From Dongia_A sp035695765 (GTDB lineage: Bacteria > Pseudomonadota > Alphaproteobacteria > Dongiales > Dongiaceae), in NCBI GenBank assembly GCA_035695765.1, contig DASRRI010000091.1, positions 24,856-88,855 on the forward strand: DNA of 64,000 nucleotides, in the 5' to 3' direction. Below the pieces are notes generated by a model. The model made no database searches. It was not told the DNA's origin and was given only the letters and a program-made list of their open reading frames with translations. Made by a program: the position numbers and the translations under genes. Below are positions 32,726 through 42,500 of this stretch, in pieces; the stretch's first letter is position 1; each line of letters opens with the position of its first letter.

Positions 32726-33736
32726 TCATGTGCGTCCGCCGTGCCGCAAGCGATAGCGGTCGAGCGCGACTGCACCGATGATGACCAAACCCTTGATGAT
32801 GAATTGCCAGATGTCGGAAATGCCGAGCAGGATCAGTCCGTTCGACAGGATCGCGATGATCAGCGCGCCGATCAGTGTGCCCCAGATCGAGCCGACGCCG
32901 CCGGTGAAGCTGGTACCGCCGAGGATGACGGCAGCGATCGCATCGAGCTCGTAGCTCTGTCCGAGCTGAAGCCCGTTTGCGGCGTACAATCGTGCGGCCG
33001 ACATCACGCCACCCAGGCCTGCCAACAGGCCCGACATCGAATAGACGAACAGCAGCACCTGCCACACCTTGATGCCGGCAAGGCGCGCGGCATCCGGGTT
33101 GCCGCCGACGGCATAGATCCGGTTGCCGAGGACGGTGCGCCGCAGGATAACCCACGAGATCACGACCACGGCGAGCGCAATGATGACGAGCCACGGCACG
33201 CCGAGGAAGGTGCCGTTGCCGATGAAGGCGAAGGGCAGCTCCGGATTGAAGATGGTCGTGTCCTGGCCCATCAGGCGCGCGATGCCGCGCACAGCCGTAA
33301 GCGATCCCAGCGTGACGATGAAAGGCGGCAGCTTGAGTCCCGCGATGAGGATGCCGTTGATAAGGCCGAAGCCGAGCCCCATGGCGAGCGCGGCGAGAAT
33401 CCCCAGCATGCCATAGCCGGGAACGTTGGAGACGATGAGCGCGATCATGGCCGCGGCCGCCAGGATCGATCCGACCGAGAGGTCGATGCCGCCGGTCAGG
33501 ATGACGAACGTCATGCCGGCTGCGAGCACGATGTTGATCGCGGCCTGCTGCGCCACGATCGAGATGTTCATGAGGCTCAGGAACCGGTCGGTCGTGACCT
33601 CGAAGAACAGGCACAGCAGGATCAGCACCGGCAGCATGCCGGCGATCTGCAGGATCGAACGCATGCGCTGCTTGCGTGCCTGGGCTCCCTGTCGCGCCTC
33701 GATCGTGCCGGCCTGACTCGTCTGCTCCGCCATCAA
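32726..33736 (-). CDS. Ribose-type ABC permease (RbsC-like)
   Basis: 336 residues with about ten hydrophobic helices. Family motifs include FVILTGGIDLSVGSILAAAA (about residues 77-96), GNRIYAVGGNPDAARLAGI (the cytoplasmic coupling segment) and ELDAIAAVILGGTSFTGGVG. Such permeases work as homodimers with one fused double ATPase. It follows the ATPase gene by 18 bp. Confidence 0.94.
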   Translation of the reverse strand: MMAEQTSQAGTIEARQGAQARKQRMRSILQIAGMLPVLILLCLFFEVTTDRFLSLMNISIVAQQAAINIVLAAGMTFVILTGGIDLSVGSILAAAAMIALIVSNVPGYGMLGILAALAMGLGFGLINGILIAGLKLPPFIVTLGSLTAVRGIARLMGQDTTIFNPELPFAFIGNGTFLGVPWLVIIALAVVVISWVILRRTVLGNRIYAVGGNPDAARLAGIKVWQVLLFVYSMSGLLAGLGGVMSAARLYAANGLQLGQSYELDAIAAVILGGTSFTGGVGSIWGTLIGALIIAILSNGLILLGISDIWQFIIKGLVIIGAVALDRYRLRHGGRT

Positions 33737-33754
33737 ATCCTCTGCTTCAAGTTG

Positions 33755-35305
33755 CTAGGCCGCACGGCTGTCGCCGGTACTGGTGGCCAGCGCCATGATG
33801 CTTTCCTGCGTGATCGGAGCATCCGGCGCGCCTGTCACCTCGCCGACGATCCGTCCGTCGCGCATGACCAGCACCCGATCGGCGATGCCGACGATTTCGG
33901 GCAGCTCGCTTGAGATGACCAGGATCGCCACGCCGGCGCGCGCCAGTTGGTCGATGATCTGGTAGATCTGCGACTTGGCGCCGACATCGATGCCGCGCGT
34001 CGGCTCGTCCAGCAGCAGGACGCGCGGCTTGGTTTCAAGCAGGCGCGCCAGCAGCACCTTCTGCTGGTTGCCGCCGGAGAGCGATCCCACGCTCACGCTC
34101 GGGCTGAGAGCGCGGATGCCGAGCGCCCGAATAGCGGCTGCGGCGCGCCGCCGTGCGGCGCGCAGGTTAAGCAGCCCGCCCGGCAGGGCGTCCTTACCGA
34201 TGACGCCAACGGTCACGTTCTCGCGGATGTTCATGTCGAGGAACAGGCCCAGCGCCTTGCGATCCTCGGTCAGGTAGACGATGCCGGACTCGATCGCCTG
34301 CAGCGGCGTGCGGACGTGGCATTCCTTGCCGTCGACCAACACGCGCCCGCTCGCCTTGGGATCGGCGCCATAGATGAGGCGCGCCAGTTCGGTCCGTCCG
34401 GACCCGACCAGTCCAGCGAGACCGACCACTTCGCCAGCGCGCACCGATAGGCTGCAATCCTTGACGAGCCGACCGTCGCCGATGCCCTGAACCTGCAGGA
34501 TAGTCGCACGGTCCTTGGCGGGCGCGCCATGCTCCTTGGTGTAGAAGGAGGACAGCTCGCGCCCCACCATCATGCGGACGATAGCGGCGGCGTTGACGGC
34601 GCCCTTCTCGAGCGTTCCGATCAGTCTCCCGTCGCGCAGCACGCTGACGCGGTCGGCCAGTTCGTACACTTCGCTCATACGGTGGCTGATATAGACGATG
34701 GCGATGCCCTCGCCCTTCAGCTGACGGATGATGGCGAACAGGCGCTCGGCCTCGCGCGCAGACAGGCTGGTGGTCGGCTCATCCATGACCAGGATGCGCG
34801 GATGCTCCGCCAGCGCCCGCGCGATCTCCACCAGCTGCCGCTCCGCGAGCGAAAGCTGCGAGACGCGCGCCGACGGAGAAAACGGTGCGCTCAGGCGCCG
34901 CAGCAGTGGCAGCGCCGCCGCTTCCATGGCGCGACGGTCAATGAAACCAAGACGGCTCTTCTCGTCGCCGAGAAAGACGTTTTCGGCGACACTGAGGTTC
35001 GGCGCGAGGGAAAGCTCCTGGTAGATGATGGCGATGCCGTTGTGCCGGCCGGCCAGCGGGCCGTCGATCACCACCGCCTTGCCACCGAGCCGGATTTCGC
35101 CGCCCGGATCTGCCTGGTAGGCGCCGGATAGAATTTTCATCAGCGTGGATTTGCCGGCGCCGTTTTCGCCCATAAGCGCGTGGACCTCGCCGCGATGCAC
35201 GGAGAAGGACACGTCGGACAGCGCGCGGATCGAGCCGAAGCTCTTGCCGATGCCGCGCATCTCCAGTTCCGGCGTGTGCTCCGGGGCAACGGCCGTCCCT
35301 GCCAC
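33755..35305 (-). CDS. Ribose-type ABC importer ATPase with two fused nucleotide-binding domains
   Basis: 516 residues, RbsA/MglA/AraG-like. Domain 1 has Walker A GENGAGKS, a weak signature LSLAERQ and Walker B LVMDEPTTS. Domain 2 has GLVGSGRTE in place of Walker A (Lys replaced by Arg, usual in this family), LSGGNQQKV and LLLDEPTRGIDVGAK. First gene of the pentose operon; a DeoR-family gene diverges from it across 168 bp containing repeated CGAAAG elements. Confidence 0.95.
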   Translation of the reverse strand: MAGTAVAPEHTPELEMRGIGKSFGSIRALSDVSFSVHRGEVHALMGENGAGKSTLMKILSGAYQADPGGEIRLGGKAVVIDGPLAGRHNGIAIIYQELSLAPNLSVAENVFLGDEKSRLGFIDRRAMEAAALPLLRRLSAPFSPSARVSQLSLAERQLVEIARALAEHPRILVMDEPTTSLSAREAERLFAIIRQLKGEGIAIVYISHRMSEVYELADRVSVLRDGRLIGTLEKGAVNAAAIVRMMVGRELSSFYTKEHGAPAKDRATILQVQGIGDGRLVKDCSLSVRAGEVVGLAGLVGSGRTELARLIYGADPKASGRVLVDGKECHVRTPLQAIESGIVYLTEDRKALGLFLDMNIRENVTVGVIGKDALPGGLLNLRAARRRAAAAIRALGIRALSPSVSVGSLSGGNQQKVLLARLLETKPRVLLLDEPTRGIDVGAKSQIYQIIDQLARAGVAILVISSELPEIVGIADRVLVMRDGRIVGEVTGAPDAPITQESIMALATSTGDSRAA

Positions 35306-35360
35306 GGCATATCCTCCTAGCGCTATTCCCGTTCGACTTTTGAATTAGAAATTTCCGTAT

Positions 35361-35459
35361 CGAAAGTGCTTTGTCAAGCACTCCCGAAAAGCCTGAAGTG
35401 ATGGGGTTTTGGCTGGCTTGACGCCTTTCCGGGCTTTCGATTTGATCCAACCGAAAGTG
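35361..35459. promoter_or_regulatory. Probable DeoR operator region
   Basis: CGAAAGTG occurs twice (35361-35368 and 35452-35459). The second copy pairs with CTTTCG at 35434-35439 to form an inverted repeat with a 12-bp spacer. AGTGCTT (35365-35371) and AAGCACT (35376-35382) form another short inverted repeat. All lie between the divergent importer ATPase and DeoR genes, as expected for shared control. Confidence 0.5.
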
Positions 35460-35473
35460 TAAGCAGGGGCTTT

Positions 35474-36304
35474 ATGTCTGATCCTGAGGCCGTCACCGAC
35501 CCGAAAACACGAACCGCTGGCGAGCCATCTGGTTCCGACACGCGGCGTCAGCAGATGCTGACCTTCATCCGCGATCACGAATTCGCCCGGATCTACGATC
35601 TGGCCCGCCAGTTCGGCGTCTCGGAAGTCACCATCCGCAGCGACATCGACATCCTGGCGCGGACCGGGGGCATCCGGCGCGTGCGCGGCGGCGTGATGCG
35701 AGTGGTCGAGGCAGTGCCGGAAGTGGTCTACGAGGCGCGCGTTGCCAGCTACCAGCCGGAGAAGCGGGCCATCGGCGTGGCCGCCGCCGCGATGCTCTCC
35801 CCCGGCGACAGCGTCATCCTGGATGTCGGCACCACGGCAATGGCGATCGCGCACGCGATCGCGGACCGGCACGACCTGTCCAACCTGACTGTGTTCACGC
35901 CCGGCCTCAACATCGCCTTGGCGCTGGAACGCGCGATCCCGCGGATCGAAGTGGTCGTGACGGGCGGCACCTTGCGCCCGCAGCAGCACTCGCTGGTCGG
36001 GCCAGCCAGCACGCTTATTCTGGACCAGATCCGCGCGACCTTCGGCTTCATCGGGTGCAACGGCGTCGATCCGACCATCGGAATTGTGGGATTGAGCCTG
36101 CCAGACGCGGCCCTGAAACAGGCCATCCTGCGCGCCTCGCGCACCAGCATCATCGTCACCGACGCCAGCAAGTTCTCGCAAACGTCTCTGGTCCGCGTCT
36201 GCGGCTTCGACGACGTCGACATGATCATGACCGCCGGCAAGCCTGACCCAATTGCCGTCGCCGCTGTGCGCGACTCAGGTGTCGAGGTGAAGATACTCGA
36301 CTAA
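35474..36304 (+). CDS. DeoR-family sugar-responsive regulator
   Basis: 276 residues. The winged helix (about 25-80) includes ARIYDLARQFGVSEVTIRSD, the DeoR recognition helix, followed by RTGGIRRVRGGVM. The C-terminal DeoRC sensor has VILDVGTTAMAIAHAI, VVVTGGTLRPQQHSLVGP and TDASKF, which bind phosphorylated sugars in relatives. A 20-residue N-terminal extension precedes the usual start. It diverges from the pentose operon and probably represses it until a sugar phosphate accumulates. Confidence 0.93.
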   Translation: MSDPEAVTDPKTRTAGEPSGSDTRRQQMLTFIRDHEFARIYDLARQFGVSEVTIRSDIDILARTGGIRRVRGGVMRVVEAVPEVVYEARVASYQPEKRAIGVAAAAMLSPGDSVILDVGTTAMAIAHAIADRHDLSNLTVFTPGLNIALALERAIPRIEVVVTGGTLRPQQHSLVGPASTLILDQIRATFGFIGCNGVDPTIGIVGLSLPDAALKQAILRASRTSIIVTDASKFSQTSLVRVCGFDDVDMIMTAGKPDPIAVAAVRDSGVEVKILD

Positions 36305-36360
36305 ACGCCGTTGAGCTGCCTGCCGATAGCTGCCTTGGGTCAACCTGAGCCGTCCCAGGT

Positions 36361-36400
36361 AGGTCAGGATAGGTTGGTTCCAACCTCTGACAGCTGACCT
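36361..36400. repeat. Nested inverted repeat after the DeoR gene
   Basis: AGGTTGG (36371-36377) and CCAACCT (36380-36386) form an inner stem; AGGTCAG (36361-36367) and CTGACCT (36394-36400) form an outer stem. It lies 56 bp past the DeoR stop. There is no T-run, so it is at best a rho-independent-like structure without a tail, or a protein-binding site. Confidence 0.4.
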
Positions 36401-36543
36401 CTCCTCCTGCGCCAGTTCGGCGGATATGTGCCAAAAGCGGAACTGGCAGCAGCGAAATTCGACGCAACAAAGCCGCTATTCAAGACGTCGAGCAAGCAGA
36501 ATGGCCTCGATTAGTGCGCGCGTTGGCGATCGTTGACCAGTAC

Positions 36544-36582
36544 TTGACATGCAAGGCGCGACTTGCCTATACTTAGGCAAGT
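36544..36582 (+). promoter_or_regulatory. Promoter with overlapping ArsR operator
   Basis: TTGACA (36544-36549) and TATACT (36568-36573) are spaced by 18 bp and make a near-consensus sigma-70 promoter. The -10 element sits inside a perfect inverted repeat: ACTTGCCTA (36561-36569), 4-nt loop, TAGGCAAGT (36574-36582). A repressor bound there would block the promoter. The gene 20 bp downstream is an ArsR-type repressor, so autoregulation is likely. Confidence 0.8.
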
Positions 36583-36602
36583 AATTACTTGCGTATAAAA
36601 AC

Positions 36603-36935
36603 ATGGCAGAGCGCCACGACACCGACGTGCTGTTCAAGGCCCTGGCCGATCCCAGCCGGCGCAAGCTGCTGGACCTGCTACATGCGCACGACGGCCGCAC
36701 ACTCAACGAGCTGTGCGAACACCTGGACATGACGCGGCAGGGCGTGACGCAGCACCTGGACCTGCTGGAGGCGGCTAACCTGGTCGCCACCGTGCGGCGC
36801 GGCCGCGAAAAGCTGCACTTCCTTAATCCGGTGCCGCTGCAAGAGATCTACGAGCGCTGGATCGCCAAATTCGAGAAGCCGCGCCTCAAGGCGCTCTCGA
36901 AGCTGAAGCAACGACTGGAGAAAGCCAATGGCTAG
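36603..36935 (+). CDS. ArsR-family repressor paired with SRPBCC genes
   Basis: 110 residues. The winged helix spans about 9-75: LFKALADPSRRKLLDLL, then LNELCEHLDMTRQGVTQHLD as recognition region and a wing with VRRGREKLHFLNP. The single Cys lies in the helix (ELCEH), so a classical two-cysteine metal site is not apparent; this subgroup is usually paired with SRPBCC (AHSA1) proteins. It overlaps the first SRPBCC gene by 8 nt and has its own operator-promoter upstream. Confidence 0.92.
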   Translation: MAERHDTDVLFKALADPSRRKLLDLLHAHDGRTLNELCEHLDMTRQGVTQHLDLLEAANLVATVRRGREKLHFLNPVPLQEIYERWIAKFEKPRLKALSKLKQRLEKANG

Positions 36936-37377
36936 ATCGACCTTTGTCTACGTGACCTACATCCGCACCACGCCGGAGAAGTTGTGGGCCGCGCTGACCG
37001 ACCCTCAATTCATTCACCAATACTGGTTCGGTATGACCACCGACTGCGCGTGGAAGAAGGGTTCGCCGTGGAAGATGGCTCTCCCCAATGGCCGTCCCAG
37101 CGACACAGGCGAGATTCTCGAGATCGACCCGCCGCGGAGCATGGTCATCAAGTGGCAAAACGAGGGGAGGCCGGAGCTGAAGGCCGAGGGCCCGTCTCGC
37201 TGCACCATCGAGGTCGAACCCACGAGCAAGGCGGTCAAGCTCACCATCACGCATGAGAGCGACTGGCCCGAAGCGAAGCTTATCGCCGCAGTGTCTGGCG
37301 GCTGGCCGAAGGTCATCTCCAACCTGAAATCCCTGCTCGAGACGGGGGAGCCGATCTTCAAAGAGATTCATTCATAG
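36928..37377 (+). CDS. SRPBCC (AHSA1-like) domain protein, copy 1
   Basis: 149-residue single-domain START-like protein. The N terminus VYVTYIRTTPEKLWAALTDP begins the family pattern, the middle has a strand-rich WQNEGRPELKAE region, and the C terminus has SGGWPKVISNLKSLLETG, typical of Aha1-type domains coupled to ArsR regulators. It starts inside the arsR stop region (8-nt overlap). It probably binds a small hydrophobic ligand; the reaction is unknown. A tandem copy follows. Confidence 0.9.
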   Translation: MARSTFVYVTYIRTTPEKLWAALTDPQFIHQYWFGMTTDCAWKKGSPWKMALPNGRPSDTGEILEIDPPRSMVIKWQNEGRPELKAEGPSRCTIEVEPTSKAVKLTITHESDWPEAKLIAAVSGGWPKVISNLKSLLETGEPIFKEIHS

Positions 37378-37446
37378 CAAAAGATCACGAGCGAAAGCTC
37401 AGCAGCGAGTTCGCCTCGCCCAAACAACGGGAACACCGGAAGCGAT

Positions 37447-37521
37447 GACTGGAGAAAGCCAATGGCTAGATCGACCTTTGTCTATGTGACCTACATCCGC
37501 ACCACGCCGGAGAAGCTGTGG
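37447..37521 (+). repeat. Duplicated junction copied from the arsR end/SRPBCC start
   Basis: This 75-bp segment is almost identical to 36913-36987; I see two mismatches. It includes the last 23 nt of the arsR coding sequence plus the first 20 codons of copy 1, now placed before copy 2. The offset is 534 bp. It shows that copy 2 arose by tandem duplication rather than by separate acquisition. Confidence 0.85.
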
Positions 37522-37938
37522 CGAGCACTGACCGACGCGGAGTTCATGAAGCAGTACTGGTTCGGCAATCACTGCGAGAGCCAGTGGACGCCGGGATCCT
37601 CGTGGAAGAATGTGTCCAGCGACGGTCAGATCATGGACGCCGGCGAGATCGTCGAGGCCGACCCGTCACGGCGCTTAGTGATCCGCTGGCAGCATCAAAT
37701 CAAGCCCGAGCTCAAGGCCGAAGGCGAGTCGCAATGCACGATGGAAATGGAATCCTCTGGAACAGCGGTCAAGCTCTCCATCACCCACACCATCGAGCGC
37801 GAACCCTCGAAATTGCTTGCGGCGGTGTCCGGCGGCTGGCCGAAAGTCATCTCCAACCTGAAGTCCCTGCTGGAGACCGGTTCCATCGTTCTGCAGGAAC
37901 CATACCCCATTCAGAGCGCCCACTCTGGAAAGGAGTAA
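37462..37938 (+). CDS. SRPBCC (AHSA1-like) domain protein, copy 2
   Basis: 158 residues and clearly paralogous to copy 1: the first 20 residues are identical (VYVTYIRTTPEKLW shared) and SGGWPKVISNLKSLLETG is identical, while the middle (HCESQWTPGSSWKNVSSDG) has diverged. Conserved ends with a divergent ligand-cavity region suggest a change in ligand. The gene is 84 bp after copy 1 in the same operon, under the ArsR promoter at 36544-36582. Confidence 0.9.
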   Translation: MARSTFVYVTYIRTTPEKLWRALTDAEFMKQYWFGNHCESQWTPGSSWKNVSSDGQIMDAGEIVEADPSRRLVIRWQHQIKPELKAEGESQCTMEMESSGTAVKLSITHTIEREPSKLLAAVSGGWPKVISNLKSLLETGSIVLQEPYPIQSAHSGKE

Positions 37939-38920
37939 GCTGCTGTGGGCAGTGGATTTTTATGACGCGGCGATGCGCATACCGTCTAAAAAGCCGTCAG
38001 AAATCAGCGCTTGATCGTCGTGGCTTCAACGACGCAACTCGCATGATCGTCGAGACTAATCCATCAATCCTGCCGTCTTCAAAGACGGCCCCGAACGACG
38101 AGTACTGTTGAACCAACATGGTACTCGACCATCGTTGCAGGTCAAAGATCAGGCAGTGCCCTGTCGTACACTCGAAGTGATTTGAAGAGCCACATTGACG
38201 TCCGCGGAGACTGAGAGTTTCGACGAACGTCACTTCCTGTGCCGCGCCAGCCAGTCGTTCAGCTGTTCACTCTTCGCCTTCTGCGCTCATGTCAGTCCCC
38301 ATCGCAAGAGCGCGCGCATCGAGATCCCCGCTATAGCTCGGCAGTCCGCTTGCGCTGACCACCGCCACTGTATGTGCTCGCCGCTTCAATCCACGCGCGA
38401 ATCTAAAGAGCCTAACAAGGAGGCACCAGATTTGTTCGCCGCTGGTCAGCAGCATCTGCTGTTCGCACTCCCATGTATGGTTCTTCAATCTTTGGTTTTT
38501 TGTTCCGCTGCACATGTTCGGCAGCACTATCGTCAATTGCGGCCGCGCCACTGTTGATTTAACGTCAGATAAAATCGGCAACTCAGTAGCCATACCGAAG
38601 ACACCTCAGGTTTGATTTAGTCTGATGGAAGGCGGGCCGGTGCCTTCTGCGTGTGGGCATGCAGTTGCGAGCATTTGGGGTCAGGTCTGTTCACTCACGC
38701 GTTTCCTCCACGCCACCGGCGGCAAGCCAGTGATGTGCCGATCGCGGCGGGCAACAAAATAAGAATACCAGGGAAGTACGACATGGTTGCTGCGTAGCAA
38801 AAGCGCAACGTAGGCAGCCGAGCAATTCGAGGGCCAGCAACCAGGCGGCGCGTAAGCGGGGGCAACCAGCGCTGAGCGCTAAGCGGACGACGATCCTCGT
38901 CGGCCGAGGGGGTGTTGTGC
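37939..38920. other. Lower-GC intergenic region, mostly unexplained
   Basis: About 980 bp that is visibly poorer in G+C than its flanks and has no frame I can assign. Short frames on either strand show no motif. Near 38677-38698 the sequence GGGGTCAGGTCTGTTCAC resembles terminal sequences often seen beside transposase-type elements, so part may be a decayed mobile element. The promoter of the giant-protein operon should lie at the right end; I could not pick a convincing -35/-10 pair. Confidence 0.5.
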
Positions 38921-39589
38921 ATGCAAGACCGCTTGCGAGACCTTGCTCGTGAGGCAGTGCGCGCACGGACCATGCGCGCGGCTGCCGGGCCGCCGTCCGA
39001 CGAATGCAAGCGGCTGCTGGCGGAGCTGCGCAAGCGATGCCCCGGCCTGATTCCGCCGGACCCCTTGGGCGCCGGACAAGTCGGTCCGGAAATCCCTATC
39101 GATCCCAAGAGCGCGGTGGCCCTGGTACAGTCGGCGCTGAAGCCGGCGCGCGGCGAGACCATCCTGCTGCGCGACGGCGACAACGAGCTGTTGGTCGACG
39201 TGGCAAAAATCGATCTGCGCTTTGCCGATGGCCTCATCATCGTCGCCATCCCGGTGCGCTGCGACCAGGTGCGTCGCGCCATCGTGCAGGTGCCATTCGC
39301 GGTCGGCAGCGCCAAGCGCCCCGCCGGGTTGATCGCCGCGACTGAATCGGCACCGCGCGGACCTGTGCTGGTCACGGAAATCTGGGGCGAAGCGCTGACC
39401 GCGTTGGCTTGGCAGGCTCTGGTCGGTGTCGCGGCGGCCTTGGCGGCTGAGAGCGGGCGCGACGTCGATAGCGCCGGACTTATTCCGGTCGGCCTGCGGG
39501 CGACGGAAAATGGGCTGCAGATCCTCACCATGGCGCGGCACGCCTTCGACCGCATCAGGCCCAATGCGCTCGGCCGGAAGTCGCCATGA
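38921..39589 (+). CDS. First protein of the giant-protein operon, unknown function
   Basis: 222 residues; not recognised. N-terminal 40 residues are basic and helical (MQDRLRDLAREAVRARTMR), then a Pro-rich linker (PGLIPPDPLG), then a compact alpha/beta region with alternating hydrophobic strands (GETILLRDGDNELLVDVAK, LIIVAIPVRCDQVRRAIVQV) and Ala-rich helices. No signal peptide or membrane helix. The ATG at 38921 has GAGGGGG 8 nt upstream; a GTG at 38912 is an alternative. The stop overlaps the 3381-residue gene as ATGA, so it is coupled to it and may be a chaperone or regulator for the large product. Confidence 0.75.
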   Translation: MQDRLRDLAREAVRARTMRAAAGPPSDECKRLLAELRKRCPGLIPPDPLGAGQVGPEIPIDPKSAVALVQSALKPARGETILLRDGDNELLVDVAKIDLRFADGLIIVAIPVRCDQVRRAIVQVPFAVGSAKRPAGLIAATESAPRGPVLVTEIWGEALTALAWQALVGVAAALAAESGRDVDSAGLIPVGLRATENGLQILTMARHAFDRIRPNALGRKSP

Positions 39590-42500
39590 GCTTCCAGCCG
39601 AGCGATCTGGGTGAGATCCACGACCTTGCCACTGCCATCGGCCTGATCGGCGAGAGCGGATTCCAGCCGGACTGGCTGACCAAGCCGGGCGACTATCTCT
39701 CCAGCGTCCTAGCGAACGAAAAGCAGCGCCAGGCGCTGATCGCCTTCATCGACGAGGCGCTCGGCGGATCGGAGCGGCGCACCGACAGCGCCGGACGCAT
39801 CTGGGTGCCGCTGATCGAAGGCAACAATCCGAAGGTCAGCTTCTTCCTGGTGCTGGATGAAAGCCCGTCGACTCACATCCGCATCGGGCTCGGAATCAGC
39901 ATCTCGACCACTGCCCCGATTTCGACGACGTCGCTGCACGTACCTTTGTTCAAGGCCGCGAAGGGCAATAATTCGGTCGGCGATGTCGTGCTGCTGGGCA
40001 CGGCTGCGGGAGTCATCAGCTTCGCCGTGGAGATCACGGTCGATCCCGTGGCCCCGGCGCCCGGAGCGGCGCATCTGGGCCGCGTCGGTCTCGGCCTCGA
40101 GGTGCCGACCGGCGGCGGCGCCGCGCCAACCTTCTCGCTGACGCTGGGCGCGCTGCAATTGCCAGGCGCCACCGCGCCACGCGATCTCGAACTGTCGCTG
40201 GACTCTCTCGACACGCTGGACGACACGGCACTCGACCTGGTGCTTGGGTTGATCCAGGCGCAGGCTGCCGGCTTGCCCCCTGGGCCGCTGACCGCGCTGG
40301 CCGGCCTGCTTGGCCTTGGCGGCGGCGCCATCCCGCCGCTGCCGATCGCGGATTTCGCCAGCGTGGGGCCACAGGCCCTGGCCTTGTGGTTCGACGATGT
40401 CGTGGGCGACACCGCCGTGCGCAACGCATGGCTGGGCCAGCTCGCGTCGCTGATTGGCAACGGCGCCGCGGCCGCGGCGGACGGCGTCTCGTTCAATATC
40501 GGCCCGGCCGATGTCACGCTCGCGATCCGCAGCCAGACCGGCACCGCCGGCGCCGCAATCATCACGCCGGCGCTCACTGCCAACATCGTCAGCGGCTCCA
40601 TCCGCGCTGTGGCCGAGATCGAACTGGCGCGCATCGACCTCGGCAGCGGGTCTGCCACCGCGCTGCCGCGCCTGAGCCTGGTGGCGCATGCCGGCCGCGG
40701 CGACGGCGCCGGATCGCGCATCCTGACGGGCGACCCGCAGGTGGATGCGGTCCGGATCGGCCTCGCGCTGGATGGTGCGCGCAAGCCGATCCCGATCCTC
40801 GCCGCCGAGGGCGTTACCATCGGCACCAATCACTACGACACGCTCGATCTCTCGACACCGGATGCGGTGGTCGAGGCGCTGGGCACGGTATTGAGCGACG
40901 TGGTCGACGATCTGATCGGTCAACTCGGGCCGGTGGGCGGCGCCCTCAGCGTGCTGTTCGGCCTGGCGCCGCCGCCCAGCGCGCCTGCGGTGCCGACCAT
41001 CGATCTCGGCACGTTCCTCTCCAATCCGCTGGCGGCGGTCGGTAGCCATTGGCGCACCCTGCTCCAGGCGCATGCCGATGCGGTTCCGTCGATCCTGGAA
41101 TTGCTGCGCAGCCTGATCGCCGATGCCGCCGCGGCGATCCCACCGATCACCGGCACCGGCACCGCCGCTGATCCGTGGCGCATGCCGCTGGTTGGGCCTG
41201 CCGCACTGCAGTTCTATAGCGAGAACGGCGGTGACACGCTCCATATCGGCCTCAGTGCTGGCTATTCGGTGGACACGCTGGGCCAACGCTGCACCGTCAT
41301 CGAATCGCGCCTGACGGTCGGCCTGGCGAAGATCGATCTGGCGCAGGGCGGCCTGGTGCTGGCGGCCGCGATCGAGGCGCGCTTGACGGCACGCGCCCGC
41401 GGCGACACGCGTGCGCGGTTCAGCGCCGGACCCATCGCGCTCTCCGCCTATCACATCGGCCTTTCCGCCGCATGGTCGCCGGACAGCGGCGTCTCCATCA
41501 CCGCTCTGGCGCCCAATCCCAGCGCCGAGTTCAATGCTCAGGCGATTCCCATCGCCTTGCCCAGCTTCAATGCCGACGGCACGCCCAACCTCGATGCCGC
41601 CGGCTGGGACCTGGTGCAGCGCTTCCTCGGCTTGCTCGGCGCGCAATCGCCGCTGCCGGCCTTTCGCGATTTGGTCGAGGCCTTTGGCTGGATCGCCGAC
41701 AGCCCGAACCTGGCCGACGATCCGGCCCTTTCCTCCCGGCCGCATCTGCGCCTGGCGGATTTCGTCGCCGATCCGACGGCAACGCTAAAGGCCTGGGCAC
41801 AGGCGTTGCTGCTGGAAGAGTCCGGTCCGCTGCTGAGCGCGCTGCGCGTGCTGGCGCGGCAGCTGACCGGCACGGTCGAGGATCTCGGCGCCATCCGCGG
41901 CTTCGGCCGGCCCGACGCGCCTTATCGCCTGCCACTGCTCGGCGACGGCGCCGGACCGGAGCTGCTGTACTGGCTGGAGCCGCACGGCCCCAACCGGCCG
42001 ACCATGACCAACGTGCCGGAAGCGTTGCGCGATTGGCGCCCAGGCTTTCCCGGCCTCGGCGCGCCGCTGCTGGCCGAGGCGCTGTTCCGCGAAAGCACGC
42101 TGGCCAACGCGCTGGCGACGCTGGTGGCGGGCCGCGATGATCTCGCCGCCGGTCTTGCCGCGCTGACTCAGCGCTGGCTTAACACCGACGGCCGCATCAT
42201 TCCACCGGCCAGTGACCTGGCCGGCGTGACTGTCCACCGGATGATCGACGTCGGCGTCGACGAACTTGCCGCCGCGATCGACGTGAACGCGCTGCTCGGC
42301 GTAGCGCCGGCCGTGCGCATCAACATCGCCGTGGTGGCTGCCGGCGGCCCGCTGCCCTGGACCGCCGTCGCCGCGGATCGCCTCATCGACCTGCGGGCGC
42401 CCGGCCTGTCGCCGGAGAGCTTCGCGTTGCCCGCCGCGGCGCCCGGCGAATGGTTCATCGCATTGGCCGGGCGCGCCGCGGCAATCCTGCCGAGCGGCGA

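Noticed and set aside
38195..38593. Short frames on both strands in the lower-GC region as possible transposase pieces
   Set aside because: No catalytic motif, inverted-repeat pair or target-site duplication could be found.
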